64,000 nt of DNA from Rhodocollybia butyracea. Its lineage: Eukaryota > Basidiomycota > Agaricomycetes > Agaricales > Omphalotaceae. The notes under the pieces were generated by a model. That model saw only the letters and a list, made by a program, of their open reading frames with translations, did not search any database and was not told the DNA's origin. The stretch is taken from assembly GCA_015501585.1 (NCBI GenBank), contig JADNRY010000025.1, forward strand, positions 248,001-312,000, in the 5' to 3' direction. Shown here one piece after another: positions 22,501 through 33,800 of the stretch (position 1 is the stretch's first letter; every line of letters starts with the position of its first letter). Made by a program: the position numbers and the translations under genes.

Positions 22501-22796
22501 ATGGTTAATACAAGGTACGTTTTTCTCAGGCATTCCGTTGGACTACGGCTCGGAAGGAGAGGATGAGGATTCTGATAGTGGATAATGGGAGTAGTAAAGG
22601 TTTTCATCGTACTTTATCATTAGCTAGCCTCTTTTCCACTCTGGGGCCTTGCTACCCATCCCTACGCTGGACCTGCAGTCTACCTTCTCCTCGGGAGTCG
22701 AGCTCGCTGCTTGCGCTGTCGTAGGGACCGGCTGTTTCCCTTGCGGGACCACTGTCGGTATGCCGACTGGGCCGTGTACACCTTATACCTTATACC

Positions 22797-22842
22797 TTAT
22801 ACCGACTGAGCTAAGGAAGCATGGTTAATACAAGGTACGTTT
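22797..22842 (-). repeat. Partial duplicate of the tRNA 5' half
   Basis: Repeats the last part of the neighbouring tRNA-like gene ('ccgactgagctaaggaagc') together with its flank ('atggttaatacaaggtacgttt'), without a T arm. It follows a short tandem of 'accttat' units (about 22778-22800). Confidence 0.6.
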
Positions 22843-22942
22843 GGATCTTGAGAGCTGTTCTTCGTTAGCTCCAGAATAGCATAGAGGAATTCCCGGAAAT
22901 AAATACTCAAGGCAAAAAAAAACCATCTTAGCGACTTATATA

Positions 22943-23036
22943 TACTCCCTGCAAGGCTTGAACTTGCGACCTCGAGATTATGCATGTGCTTTCCGCGTAT
23001 TTGAGACTTGTGCTCTACTGGCTGAGCTAAGGAAGC
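22943..23036 (-). tRNA. tRNA, elongator-Met-like with intron
   Basis: The minus strand shows a 7-bp acceptor (GCTTCCT / AGGGAGT with two G-U pairs), D arm GCTC..GAGC, T arm GCAAG TTCAAGC CTTGC and a short variable region. Overall it resembles fungal elongator tRNA-Met (TTAGCTCAG...CTCA...AATCTCGAGGTCGC). An insert of about 21 nt splits the anticodon loop. Depending on the splice point the anticodon reads CAU or CAA; the body favours Met. Confidence 0.6.
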
Positions 23037-23089
23037 AATGTAGTAGTAAGTACTATTTGTATGATTGGGGATTGAGGAGTCAAGACTAT

Positions 23090-23310
23090 ATCCCTGAAGG
23101 GTGAAGGGTCAGAAGGGAGGCTGAGAGGGAAGGAAGGAAAGGGAGAGGGGGGAAGGAAAGAAGGTAAGGGAGCAGAGGCTGTGTGCATGACCAGTAGGAG
23201 TGGGGACAGTCACCAGTGCCAGCAGCCAAGTTGGGGGAAGGGCATGAGGTGGTGTTGGCCAGGTGTGAAGGTTGGTGGTATATGAGCATGAGCTGCTGGC
23301 GCAATTATTA
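23090..23310 (+). pseudogene. Fragment resembling the 3' end of AKR1
   Basis: A purine-rich stretch ending in 'ggtatatgagcatgagctgctggcgca', which matches the last codons of AKR1 ('ggtatgagtatgagccgctggcgca'). The match upstream is weak and low-complexity, so only the terminal part is convincing. Confidence 0.5.
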
Positions 23311-23487
23311 AAGTGCAAGTGTAATGGCAGGATTGAGGACTAGTTAAATAAGTTATTATAGAGTTGAATAGTAATTATGGTAGGTAGGGCGTGGGAACTC
23401 TTTGCCTCCCATTTGATTTTTCCATGCCTTGATAAGCCATTAACGTTTTAACATTAATAATTGGTCTTAGAATTAGAATCAACTCTC

Positions 23488-24289
23488 ATGCACCTCCACA
23501 ACGACTCTGCAATATCACTTGAATATGATGGGTGCACTGAAGCATTTGCCCATCTCCATAACAACAATCAAATCTCTCCAATCCTGCCCGAACATGACTG
23601 GGTCATCAAAGACGCATTTGCTCATCTCACTATTGCTCAGCACACCCCCTGGAAAGACAGTCCTGTAACTCAAGAGCTAGATCTTGCTTTCCAAGAGTAA
23701 GTGGCCTCAGTTTTGCTCTTCTACTTCATCTAATTGAATAAGATATGAGAAATCGATCCGAAGGCTCAACGAAGTATCCAGACAGTGGCCTTTGATCCAT
23801 CAGTTTTTTCTTCCTCACCATTACATCTCCTTTCGAAAGTTCCGTCTTCTCTTGAAACGTCACAAGGTATCTTGAATCCTTGATATAGGTTTCGTAATAT
23901 TACATTTACCTTTTCAACAGATTTACCTCAAAACATATTTTAAGGATCACGACTACTCTAACGAGTGGACAGTATCACATCTAGGACCGCTCCGGACCCA
24001 AATGGAAGCTACACCTCTTCAATGGAACTTGCGCGCTCGGGTGGCTCATTGCAGAATATGCTACGAGATGTACCCACCTCTAGAGCAAGAGGGTCGTCCC
24101 ATCAGCTTTCCTCCTGACACACCATCAGTTACAGTTACCCGCAACGGACCTATCAGTTATCATTATGGTTGGGCCTCCTTTTATCGTGATGACGCGCACG
24201 CTGGGAACGATGTTTGGACACCAAACTTTCCCTACAGTGCGGAGCCTGTTCTCCATTCTTATTCTTCATCACAGTCTCCAGTACAGTAG
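23488..24289 (+). CDS. Hypothetical protein with FPPD..SV..TR / WTPN motifs
   Basis: A predicted 233-residue protein of unknown function. Exons are 23488-23696, 23743-23866 and 23921-24289, all in frame. Visible landmarks are HTPWKDSPVTQELDLAFQE before intron 1, a basic helix (SFRKFRLLLKRHK) before intron 2, then WNLRARVAHCRICYEMYPP and SFPPDTPSVTVTR...NDVWTPNFPYSAE. No signal peptide or membrane segment was seen. A degenerate paralogue with the same intron positions lies on the opposite strand at 61618-62756. The first ATG in frame is 23488; an upstream non-ATG extension is open but unsupported. The HCRIC pair could bind metal but no full finger is visible. Confidence 0.6.
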
Positions 24290-24379
24290 TATTGACTCCT
24301 GTCTCTCTTCTCCTCCAACATATATCCAAAGTAATCTGTATATATTCATTGATACTTTCGCTTCCGATGATATTATATA

Positions 24380-24510
24380 CTAGCCAACCTATGCCATCAG
24401 CTTTTTCTAAACTAAATAACAATTGTGGATCGAGATCTCCCTAAAGCAAACCGGTTTGGCGCAAGACCCGCAAAGCTTTAATTTTTCAAAGCTTGAGATC
24501 ATTGACAAAA
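24380..24510 (-). pseudogene. Relic of the region-4 tandem family (last exon)
   Basis: Shares 'gccatcagctttttctaaact.aa.aacaattg', 'tcgagatctccct' and 'aaagcttgagatcattgacaaaat' with the last exon and preceding intron of the copies at 29719, 32069 and 34280. No other exons are present, so it is an isolated fragment about 5 kb from the array. Confidence 0.7.
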
Positions 24511-24527
24511 TAAATAATAGATCCGAC

Positions 24528-24820
24528 TGCAGCGAGTTTGCATGAGCTTTCACACCCGCACCCGCACTCCCACTCACACTCACACCCGGGGAGGGCCCAC
24601 AGTGTCGGCGGAGGCCCCAGCTCCCTGAGCCTCCCTCCCCTGCTGCATCTGCGCTTCCTGCCCTGGCGCCCCCTTCCTCCTGCGATCACAGGGATCGACC
24701 GGTTCACCGCGCGCGGGCTCGCTGCCTCTGCCACTTCTTATTTCTCTTCTTCTGGGTTAGGGGCCCGGGTGCGCAAAACCCCTTCAATTTAGGTATATAC
24801 CTGAACCGCATGGACTTTCC
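24528..24820 (+). pseudogene. Displaced fragment of the AKR1 last exon
   Basis: Closely follows AKR1 21460-21780: 'gcgagtttgcat', His-codon-rich repeats, 'ctgccc.ggcgcc', 'atcacaggg.tcgaccggttcaccgcgcg', 'ctcgctgcctc', and 'tgaac.gcatggacttt'. It carries small indels and has no DHHC domain. Confidence 0.8.
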
Positions 24821-25157
24821 TATTGCTTGTATACAATCGCAACTTCAATAATGGACTCGCTTGTGGATCCCCATGCCATTCACGTACATGTGAAACTACA
24901 CACTAAGCAATAGAAAGATTTGCTACGTCTGGGCAGGTTGTTCGAGGCCTGAGTTCCGACTCGGGTATTGATAAGGGTATCATAAGCGCCTATCCAAGCG
25001 TTGGCTCTTTCAAGTCTTACGCAACCTCACAACCTAGCTATTGAAGCTACAAAGCGAGATATACTAGATAATCAACACCGCACACCACTTGTGCTGTAGG
25101 TAAGCTATATATATAAAACCCTTTTAACTACAGACTAATTCATCAAACGCAGTGAAA

Positions 25158-26540
25158 ATGCCCCTTGTGGACCTTCCCGAGGAACTACTATGCTCTATCT
25201 GTGAGAAAACCGAGCCCTCAACCCTCCTTTCCCTGGCTGCGTCATGTAAACTACTCAACCGAATTGCTGGATCCCACTACCTACTTTTCATCGCTCATGA
25301 CAAGCGATGGATTTGCGTCGCAGATAAAGAGACATCCAGTGAGAGGTCCTTTGACACCTTACGAAACATCATGAGTATCGCTGGAAGTGTTTCCAGTGCA
25401 AGGATTCTGCGCTTTAGATTCTCACCATCAGCGGCCAAAACACTCCAGCAAATTCGACTCGTGACACTCCTGTTGCAAAGAATCCATCATCCCCTATCAT
25501 CGATTCAACTTGATTTTAGTGGGGCGGAAAGATGGTCAAGTTTCCCTCCTTCTTTCAACATGTTTCCTTCCTTCAATGGTGAATTCGGACGCTTACTTTG
25601 GGAAGCACACCGTTTGCGTTGCTCGTCGCTTGCACTATACGGTATCATCCCTTGTATACAAGACCACTTCAAATTCAGCCCCCTTATAAACACATCGTTT
25701 TCTAATTTCACATTCGACGCCGCTTTCCTACTTTCCCGAGCACAGCGAGGATGGCTCACAGAGCTGTTGAATGCCTCCAAGGCGATTTCCTCAATTTTAG
25801 CTTGTTGCTCTGAAGGATGGACTCACATCCTACTCAAGCTTCGCTTGCCTTCCTTGACGGGATTAACATTTTTTACAGGACATGTAGGAACACCTACCGC
25901 TATCGAAGTTCTAGCTGAATTTTGCAATCGACATCCGAAGTTACACAGAATCGATTCTGGCCCATATCAATTCAGGATATCTTTGACCTCAAAGCTTGGC
26001 TGTCAATATCCCCTTCCCCAGCTGCAGATACTCAAAGCATCGGTCTCTCAGCTGCTGTATTTTGTTTCCGATCCTTCTCACATGTGTAATTTACAAGTGG
26101 TTGAGATTCGATGGCCTGCGCTTGACGTTCACTTAGCTTCAAAGCCATCGAACTCAAGCACTGGGCTCTGGCATCTTTTCACATGTCTATGCAATCGTTC
26201 CTCCATCCGAGAACTCGTACTTCCCGTTAATCTTCCCGGACTAGAAAAAGATGTTCTTTCAAAAGCGCAACCTTCATTAACATCCACATTCCCATATCTC
26301 ACAAAGTTGCGGTTCATAGAGTTCAAGTCTCTTGCAGAATCAACGAGACAAGATTTTTTGAAGTGGGTTTCCAAGGTATTTCCCGGCTTGAAAACACTGG
26401 AGGTGGACTACATGGCGTGGGACGCCGTGCAGACTTCACGTTTTGCTCGAACTGTGGCCAAAGAATTGCCATTGACCGAGAACTTGAGACTTGAATTCAA
26501 AACTCGAAAGGTGAAGGAATGGATAGAAAATAACTTTTGA
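25158..26540 (+). CDS. F-box-like protein with leucine-rich body
   Basis: A single-exon gene of 460 codons. The N-terminus is F-box-like (VDLPEELLCSICEKTEPSTL followed by LAASCKLLNRIA). The rest has irregular leucine-rich segments, as in many agaricomycete F-box/LRR-like proteins. Such proteins usually act as SCF substrate adaptors. The ATG at 25158 is chosen because it directly precedes the F-box; the leader (25000-25157) contains an intron-like segment with GTAAGC and ACAG. No transmembrane or secretion signal is seen. It is unrelated in sequence to the decayed F-box gene at 2310-4751. Confidence 0.75.
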   Translation: MPLVDLPEELLCSICEKTEPSTLLSLAASCKLLNRIAGSHYLLFIAHDKRWICVADKETSSERSFDTLRNIMSIAGSVSSARILRFRFSPSAAKTLQQIRLVTLLLQRIHHPLSSIQLDFSGAERWSSFPPSFNMFPSFNGEFGRLLWEAHRLRCSSLALYGIIPCIQDHFKFSPLINTSFSNFTFDAAFLLSRAQRGWLTELLNASKAISSILACCSEGWTHILLKLRLPSLTGLTFFTGHVGTPTAIEVLAEFCNRHPKLHRIDSGPYQFRISLTSKLGCQYPLPQLQILKASVSQLLYFVSDPSHMCNLQVVEIRWPALDVHLASKPSNSSTGLWHLFTCLCNRSSIRELVLPVNLPGLEKDVLSKAQPSLTSTFPYLTKLRFIEFKSLAESTRQDFLKWVSKVFPGLKTLEVDYMAWDAVQTSRFARTVAKELPLTENLRLEFKTRKVKEWIENNF

Positions 26541-26619
26541 GTCTACTAATGCGTAACCTTCATGTTTGTATTTGCGGCCATGCCATTCTGTTTGGAAAAT
26601 AAATATTTCTTTTCGTTGG

Positions 26620-26920
26620 TACAACAAGTTGGAGGAAGATTCGACTTGTCCACTACTCAGGAATGTACATCTTCGCAAACTTCCAAAATAGCATGGCCCT
26701 GATGACTTATCAATCATTGAACAACGAACAATACGGCAATTTATATCAGAAAGATTCAAAGCTCTGGGAGACAGGTGGAGAATATCGAAGCTTCATCCTA
26801 CAACTTGTTCAGGCGTGCAACACACCATCCCTTGCCATTTGAGGATTATTTCGAAACCCTCTGCCAGGTTGATCGAAATACTTGACTTCATGGATACCAA
26901 AGTGATTAGCCATTCGTGAA
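26620..26920 (+). pseudogene. Possible C-terminal remnant of an F-box/LRR gene
   Basis: One forward frame reads like an LRR tail (CPLLRNVHLRKLP, then an in-frame TAG, then DLSIIEQRTIRQFISERFKA). There is no start or upstream exon, and it begins about 80 bp past the preceding F-box-like gene. It may be a leftover of a tandem neighbour. Confidence 0.35.
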
Positions 26921-27180
26921 TTTTACCAATGCATACCGGACAAAGCTGTTTATCGTGACGTCCAAATCGGGCACTGCGTACTTTATCCATTATGATTCTT
27001 TCGCATCGTCACAAAACAAAATAACGAGCGTTGGCTCTTCCGAGGAAGTTCGTTTACCTAATAATGAATTAACATCAGCTATCTAGGCAAAAAAAATGCT
27101 ATATCCCTTTTTCCTTTCACCCAGGCTTCCGCTCTCAGCTCTGCCTCGATGGTCGCAGAGCATCTCATGTTCCTTCACTC

Positions 27181-29034
27181 TCAAAATGGCACAGGAATAT
27201 TCCGCTCCAGATATCCACTCCAAGTCGGTTGTGTTCGCTGCCAGGGAGTGCCAGACGAGAACTGAAGATCCTCAATGGCGCTCGCGTATCTGATAAGTGT
27301 CGCCTCAGAAAATGCGGTGCCCATTAGCGCAAGCCCGTATGGCATTTTAGATTCGGCACCAACTCCCGCTGGTAGAGTCAATACGGGGTACCCAGCCTGT
27401 GCAGCTATCTCGTAGGTAGGACCAAAGTCTGGAGGCACCAGGAGTGCAGTCAGATTTTGACCTTTATACTTCAGAGCTGCATCAATACCGTCTTCGCGAC
27501 TGGTGCGCTGGCAGTAGTGCAGCGCCTGCCAGTATGTCTCATTCCGGATGCCTTTCGTGGCTAGTGATGCAAGGAATCCATCCTGTCCGGATGCAAAGGC
27601 TGGGTTCACCCCCGGGAGACCCCCTTCACTACCTGCATTATCCAGATTGTATTGCACAATATCTTCGAGTGAGCGTATATTGGTATTGTTCAGCTCCGCC
27701 AAATAGTCCCGGATATTGTTGTAAAAGTCGACCTTGATATAGGTAGCTTCCGATTCATTGGGAAATCCCCGCGTGCTACCAAAGTCCCAATTCCACCCCG
27801 ACGGATCGACAATGTCCTTGTAGTATGGGAGTTCTGTTCCGTTGATGATGGTGGCCCCAGCCGACTCGATTAGCTCCAACAGTTCTGCAAGTTGGGCATT
27901 TTGCGTCGCATCGTTAAATTGCCAGAACGACAGCCACGGGAGTCCAAAAACCGCGCCTTTGAGGGCTGATTTATCGGTCAAAAACTGAGCATAACCCCCT
28001 GGGGGAGTTTTGCCTTGTTGGGCAAAAGTTGCGTTATCGCGAGGATCGACTCCGTATATGGCATCTAAAGCGTAGGTCGCATCACGAACCGTCTTGCCAA
28101 AACAACCAACTGAATCCTGGTGGAGGGACTCTGGGATTACTCCCGCTCGGGATGTTAGGCCCACTGTGGGCTTGATCCCTACAATGGCACATCTCTCCGC
28201 AGGATTGATTACTGCAAATATCGGTCAGTCGTGATACGGAACTACTTGCACGATAGTACTTACCGCTGCCATCCGTCTCTGTACCCAACGCAAAAGGAAC
28301 CTGATTTGTGGTGACGGACACACCAGATCCAGTACTGCTGCCACCAGGGTTCACGGTGAAATTGTATGGATTCCGACATTGTCCTCCACGAGCTGAGTAT
28401 CCCTCGGAGTAGTCGTTGGATCGCATATCGGCCCATTCGCTCAACGCGGCTTTGCCCAACAGTACTGCGCCCGCCTCCCGTAGCCGATGTACTACATGGG
28501 AATCGCGAGGTACCACAGAGCCGAGAAGCGCCCAACTGCCTGCAGTAGTCTCCATCCGGTCTTTACTGCCAATGTTGTCTTTGACTAGGAAGGGTATACC
28601 GTGCAATGGTCCCCGAACGATGCCTTGCTGGCGCTCTGCATCTAAGGATTCCGCGATGGCCATTGCGTCGGGGTTAAATTGCAAAACGGCACTATCCCTC
28701 CGGTTATATCAGAGGTCCTTGTAGTGCAAGCAGCCGGCGAAACTTACTTCACATAAGGCTGTAACTGATAGATTCTGTCATAATAGCACTGAAGCAATTG
28801 GACTCCCGTCAGTCGGCCCGAGCTGAACTCGGCTTGGATATCATCGATAGTGGCCTCCTCCAGTTGGAAGCCGTGGCACAGACGCATTGGAAACAGATTG
28901 GAGGTATTGGTACCCAATTGAGGGAAATCGAAGGGGTATGGATCTGTGACGATCTGGGAGCTTGAGTTAGATGACCGGGCCAGTGCAGCACCGCCCCAGA
29001 CACCCATAGCCAGCAGGCGAACCACCGCAGACAT
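27181..29034 (-). CDS. Secreted amidase-signature hydrolase
   Basis: Amidase-signature enzymes hydrolyse amide bonds with a Ser-cisSer-Lys triad. Exons are 29034-28748, 28691-28264 and 28211-27181, giving 581 residues. The triad is visible: Lys in PFLVKDNIG, cis-Ser in the GGSSTGSG loop, and nucleophile Ser in the ETDGS region, which is split by intron 2. The N-terminus (MSAVVRLLAMGVWGGAALA) is a likely signal peptide and NxS/T sites are frequent, so the enzyme is probably secreted or vacuolar. This separates it from mitochondrial GatA. The substrate cannot be told from sequence; fungal relatives are often annotated as acetamidase or Glu-tRNA amidotransferase-like. Confidence 0.88.
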
Positions 29035-29718
29035 TTTTGAGAGAGCAAAAAAGAAAATTCACGCGGACGAGTTGAATAGAAATGACAATGCCCTTTAAGC
29101 GCTGAAATATCCTTTTCGGGCCGACTGCGGGAAAGGTGTCTCTGTTACTTGTTCACTCGTTTCACTGTATCCAGCCATGCTTCGGGCTTGGCCCCTTTAT
29201 CCTTACTCTTTCGTTCAGCTCAACGGCCTTTAGCACCTTCGAAAATGGTCAAATGGTTAGCCAGAAAGACTTCGAAGACCCAATAACCCAATTACTACGT
29301 TATCTACGACCTTTGCGAGGAAATGAACTACTATAAACGGCAACCTGACTTCTTCCAAGGAATATTGCGGTGGTTACAAGCGTGTCAAAGCACAAAATAG
29401 AATGGAGAGAAGGGAGAAGATGGAAGAAATGGACCATGGAAGAGAGGTACGGCAAAATGTTCAAACTTCATTATTTGCAAATCGCTCTAATGCTGCATTA
29501 CTTTTACTAGTTACTGCTAAATCCTCCCAGACCTCAACACGATGGACAATGCCGTCTTGGAGTTTCTTTTTTCCAATGATCCAAATTATGTTTGGTCACA
29601 CTAATCCGTGTGCATATACTTTGCTGCAGCAGTGTACGATTTTTTCATATCGCCCAAGAGACTGCCATCGTCCCCTCTTGTGGACTAATACATGTACAGG
29701 AGCACAGGAAATATGCCA
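29035..29718. other. Intergenic region between convergent and tandem loci
   Basis: Promoter side of the amidase and 3' flank of the first tandem copy. The block 29560-29720 ('atccaaattatgtttggtcaca..aatccgtgtgcatat') recurs at 31920-32060 and 34150-34260 at the same place relative to each copy, so it is part of the duplicated unit. No separate gene was seen. Confidence 0.5.
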
Positions 29719-31479
29719 TCAAATACCTCCGCCATATCCCTTCTGTCTAGCTTCCGCTCGTAGCTTTGCCTCGATCGTCTTAGAGCATTCAACGAATTGT
29801 AACTCAGTTTTGGCGATATGAATGCCATTAGCTTTTTCTAAACTCAACAACAATTGCCCCTGTGTCGAGATCTCCTTGGGGCGAACTGTTTTGGCGCTGT
29901 TCAGCACATAATTCTTTGACTAGAAGATCCGCCGCAAAGCTTGAGATCATTGCCAAAATAGTGATTACGAAAGTACTTACCTCCTCTGGAAGCGAACGAT
30001 ACTCATCTGCTGTTATCTTTTGACTAGCTATACTTTGATACTGCCCTAGATAAAAGAGACAACCAGTGACACTGCTCTGAACGAGTAAATGCCCGCGCCA
30101 ATTGGGATTGACTTTCTTTAGAACAGTGCAGGGATCGCGTGCTTCCCTTGAGATCGAGATAAGTGTATGATGCCGACTATTGGGCCGTGCAAATAGTGCT
30201 TCCGAGTGCTTGAGGATATTCACTGCTGATTGCGCCCCATTTTTTGCAGAAAAAGCATTGGGAATGGTCTGTACAGAGGAACGTCACTCGTCAACCTAGT
30301 GAGACAAGCTGTCCACTCACAGTTCGACACATGGCCTTCACAGCCTTCCCTGCCTTGGTTTTGGGGAGTTTCGTACACACTGGGGTCATCCCACTTATAC
30401 TGAAGTGTCCATAAACCTTGTTGGATTTCTACAAGGATAGTCAAATACTTGGTCAGATACGAAGCTTCATTTCGAAGGCGGAATTTGTACGTGGTTAGGG
30501 GAAGATGATGCTCCATTATTGAGTGTAACCATTGAGGATACTTCTGGTGTGCCGTTGGAGACTGGTACTATAGTACCAGAAGCAGCGTCATCAGCAGCAT
30601 GTTCCTGTACAAGATTAAGCTGTTACAAGCATAGAGAAATATGTAGGTGACGTTCCCTTACCACCCCACTGTCCCCAGCTGTATTGGGATCCGATCGATC
30701 GATCTCTCCTGCAGGATAGTTTTCTGATTCACGCTCTCCAGAAACAGAGGCGGCGCGCGCTGGAGTAGCTGTAACAGTCTCCTCCTGAGTCACAGGGATA
30801 TTGTTGTCATTCGATCTTTCTGTAGGCTAAGAAGAAGGCAGAGTAAGCGTCATCGTAGCACGATAACAACTTGAAGTACACTCTGGCTGCGCACATCCAA
30901 ATTCAAAGCTGGTGAAGGAGGGACCACTGTTTCGTAATCATCATCTTTTTCGCCATTGGCGGTGCCAAGGGAACTCTAGAAAAGTATAACCATCGACTGA
31001 ACTACAAGGATAAGGTGATGCCAGTGACTCACAACGGAGAACTCAGATACACTCGATATCTCGTCCAAAACATTCACAGATGTTGCGGGGGCATAGTTTG
31101 ACAGCGTCCCGGATGGATGTCCGAAGTTCAACAAATCAGTATTGAAAGCCGTTCGAGCAGCATCCAGTTCAGCCAAGAATCCTTCGCTTCCGGTCTTAAG
31201 CACTGCGAATTCTTGGGTCATGCTTTCCAGTCGCAGATGCCACTGGATCGAGGTCTTGTAGAGATCATTGAACTGTTTCTCTATCGAACGAGATGCATCG
31301 ATCAATACGCCATGCAATTTCTGAAATGGACGAGCTAAATACTAGGAGGACTCGGATATCTGACGACACCACTGCACCTGAGATTCCTCGAGCTCCCTGC
31401 GAACTCTAAGCAGTTCTTCGCCCTGCCTACGCACGAGATCGGTTACAAAGTCTACATCGAAGGGCTGGTCAGAAGACAT
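29719..31479 (-). CDS. Tandem family T, copy 1 (unknown function)
   Basis: Eight exons can be joined in frame, giving about 450 residues. Exon 1 (31479-31365) encodes a short N-terminal helix (LVRRQGEELLRVRRELEE), likely coiled coil. Exon 2 (31334-31033) continues with a helical segment (KTSIQWHLRLESMTQEF). Exons 3-5 are Ser/Thr/Glu-rich and probably disordered. Exon 6 includes KSNKVYGHFSISGM and TKLPKTKAGKAVKAMCRT. Exon 7 holds the best conserved part (ILKHSEALFARPN, VLKKVNPNWRGHLLVQSS, LFYLGQYQ). Exon 8 contains EISTQGQLLLSLEKANGIH. Intron 1 is very short with a weak GTCAGA donor conserved in all copies. No known domain or signal peptide is recognised. Confidence 0.65.
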
Positions 31480-32068
31480 CTGAGGGTTGGCCGTATGGGA
31501 AGAAGAGAGAATAAGTGGCGAAGGAGGATCTTGAGCCGATAATCATATAATCTTTCCCCCAGGACATGCTGCTTGTCTCGTGGTTCCAATGACAGAACCT
31601 TACCTTTGCGCAGCAGCCCCCGCAGTTGGCATTCCGAGATCACGTTCAGGCCTTTTCTCAAGAAGCTCTGATCAGTGCTCGTTCTCGAATCTCTGAGCCA
31701 TTGTACAGGCTATCGAGAACATTTGGCCAGCTACGAACTAAGATCATTCAGCCGAAGTCGTGGCAAGATAGAGACTCATAAGTCTCCCTAGACATGCTCG
31801 AGCTATGGTACAACTACGCGCTAGAGATGGTTTGATCGGTCCATGGACCTCCTGGAGCCGATGAGATCTTAGACGGTGGTACTGGATTCAAAGGACAAAC
31901 TATTGAACTCGTTGCATCAGAATTATTCGGAGATTATGTTTGGTCCCATCAATCCGTGTGCATATATTTTCTGCTGTAGCATTGTACGATTTTTCCATAA
32001 CATCCAGTGCGCTTTTGCGAACTAATACATGTACAGGAGCATAGGAAATACAAAATCTGGAGGTGCCA

Positions 32069-33800
32069 TCAAATATCTGTAACATATCCCTTCTGTCTAG
32101 CGTCTGCCCTTAGATTTGCCTCGATCGCCGTAGAGTAATCAACGAATCGCAACTCAGTTTTGGCAACATAAACGCCATCAGCTTTTTCTAAACTTAACAA
32201 TAATTGTTCCTGGGTCGAGATCTTCCTGGGGCGAACCGCTTTGAAGCAGTTCAGCACATAATTCTTTGTCTAGTAGAAGATCAACAAGGCTTGAAATCAT
32301 TGACAAAATGATGATACCAAAAGTACCTACCTCCTCTGGAAGTGAATGGTACTCATCCACTGTTATCCTTTGACTGGCCCCACCCTGATACTGCCCCAGA
32401 TAAAAGAGATATCCAGTAAGACTACTCTGGACAAGTAAATGGCCGCACCAATTGGGATTGACTTTTTTTAAGACAGCGGTGGGGTCGCGTGCTTCCCTAG
32501 AGACCGTGATAAGCGTATGATACTGATTATTGGGTTGCGCAAATAGCGCTTCCGGGTGCTTAAGGATAGTCGCTCCTGCATTTTCAGAAAAAGCATGAGG
32601 AATGGCCTGTACAATACAAGCACGGAGGAATGTCACTTATTAACCTAAACGACACAAAGTGTCCACTCACAGTTCGACACATGGCCCTCACAGCCTTCCG
32701 ACCCGCTTTTGATTTGGGGAGTTCGGTACACACTGGGTTCATGCCAGTTATGAAGTGTCCATAAGCTTCGTTGGATCTCTACAAGGATAGTTAGATGCGA
32801 AGCTTTACTTAGAAGACTAAATTTTTACGGGGTCGTGAGAGGATGATGCTGCAGCATTGAATGAAAATTGTGTAATCGTTGAGAATACTTCGTGTGTGCC
32901 GTTTGAGACTGGTATAGTAGCACCAGAAGTAATAGCATTAGCAGCATGTTCAGGCTGTAGAGGATTAGGCTGTTACAAGGAAAGATAGAGAAAGACATAG
33001 GAGCCGTACTTCTTCCGCTGGATTGGAATCTGCTGGACCTGCAGCATAGTTTTCCAATTCACGCCCTTCAAAAACAGACGGGACAGGTGCTGGAGTAGCT
33101 GCAACGCTTGCCTCCTGAGTCACAGGGACATTCTTGGAGTCAGTTGAATTTTCAGTAGGCTAAGAAGAAAGCAGAGTAAGCACCATCGTAGTGCGATAAT
33201 GAGTATGCGCACATTCAAATTCAAACCGGGAGAAGGAGGGACGACTGTTTCGTAATCCTCATCATCGTCTTTTTCGACATTGGCGCCGAGGGAACTCTGG
33301 AAAAGTATAACCGTTCACCGTGACTGGACTGCAAGGATACGGTGACACCAGTGACTCACAACAGAAAGATCAGATACACTCGATATCTCATCCAAAGCAT
33401 TCTCAGATGTTGCGTGCACATGGTCTGACAGCGTCCCGGATGTATGTACGAAGCTCAGCAAATCAGTGTTACAAGCCGTTCGAACAGCGTTCACTTCGGC
33501 CAGGAATGCTTCGCTTCCGGTCTTAAGCGCTGCGAATTCCTGGGTCATGTTTTCCAGTCGCAAATGCCACTGGATCGAGGTCTTGCAAAGATCATTGAAC
33601 TGTTTCTCCAACGAACGAGATGCATTGATTAATATCTCACGCAATTTCTGAGGTGGACGAGCTAAATATTAGTAGGATGTCTGACGACGCCACTGCACCT
33701 GAGATTCTTCAAGCTCCCTGCGAACTCGAAGCAGTTCTTCGCCCTGTCTGCGTACGAGATTGGTTACATAGTCTACATCAACGGGGTGGTGAGAAGACAT
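32069..33800 (-). CDS. Tandem family T, copy 2 (unknown function)
   Basis: Same eight-exon plan as copies 1 and 3 with every junction in frame and no lesion seen. The N-terminus is MSSHHPVDVDYVTNLVRRQG; middle exons are acidic and Ser/Thr-rich (EKDDDEDYETVVPPSPG); exon 6 carries RSNEAYGHFITGMNPVCTELP; exon 7 carries GATILKHPEALFAQPN and LKKVNPNWCGHLLVQSS; exon 8 ends RADARQKGYVTDI. Divergence from copy 1 is concentrated in the middle exons and in third codon positions of the ends, suggesting the conserved ends are the functional parts. The upstream spacer (33830-34100) resembles that of copy 1 (31500-31800). Confidence 0.65.

Noticed and set aside
31330..31370. U12-type intron suggested by ATATCC near the first exon end of the tandem family
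   Set aside because: A GTCAGA donor one step upstream with a TTTAG acceptor keeps frame in all three copies; the U12 reading needs an AC end that is not seen.
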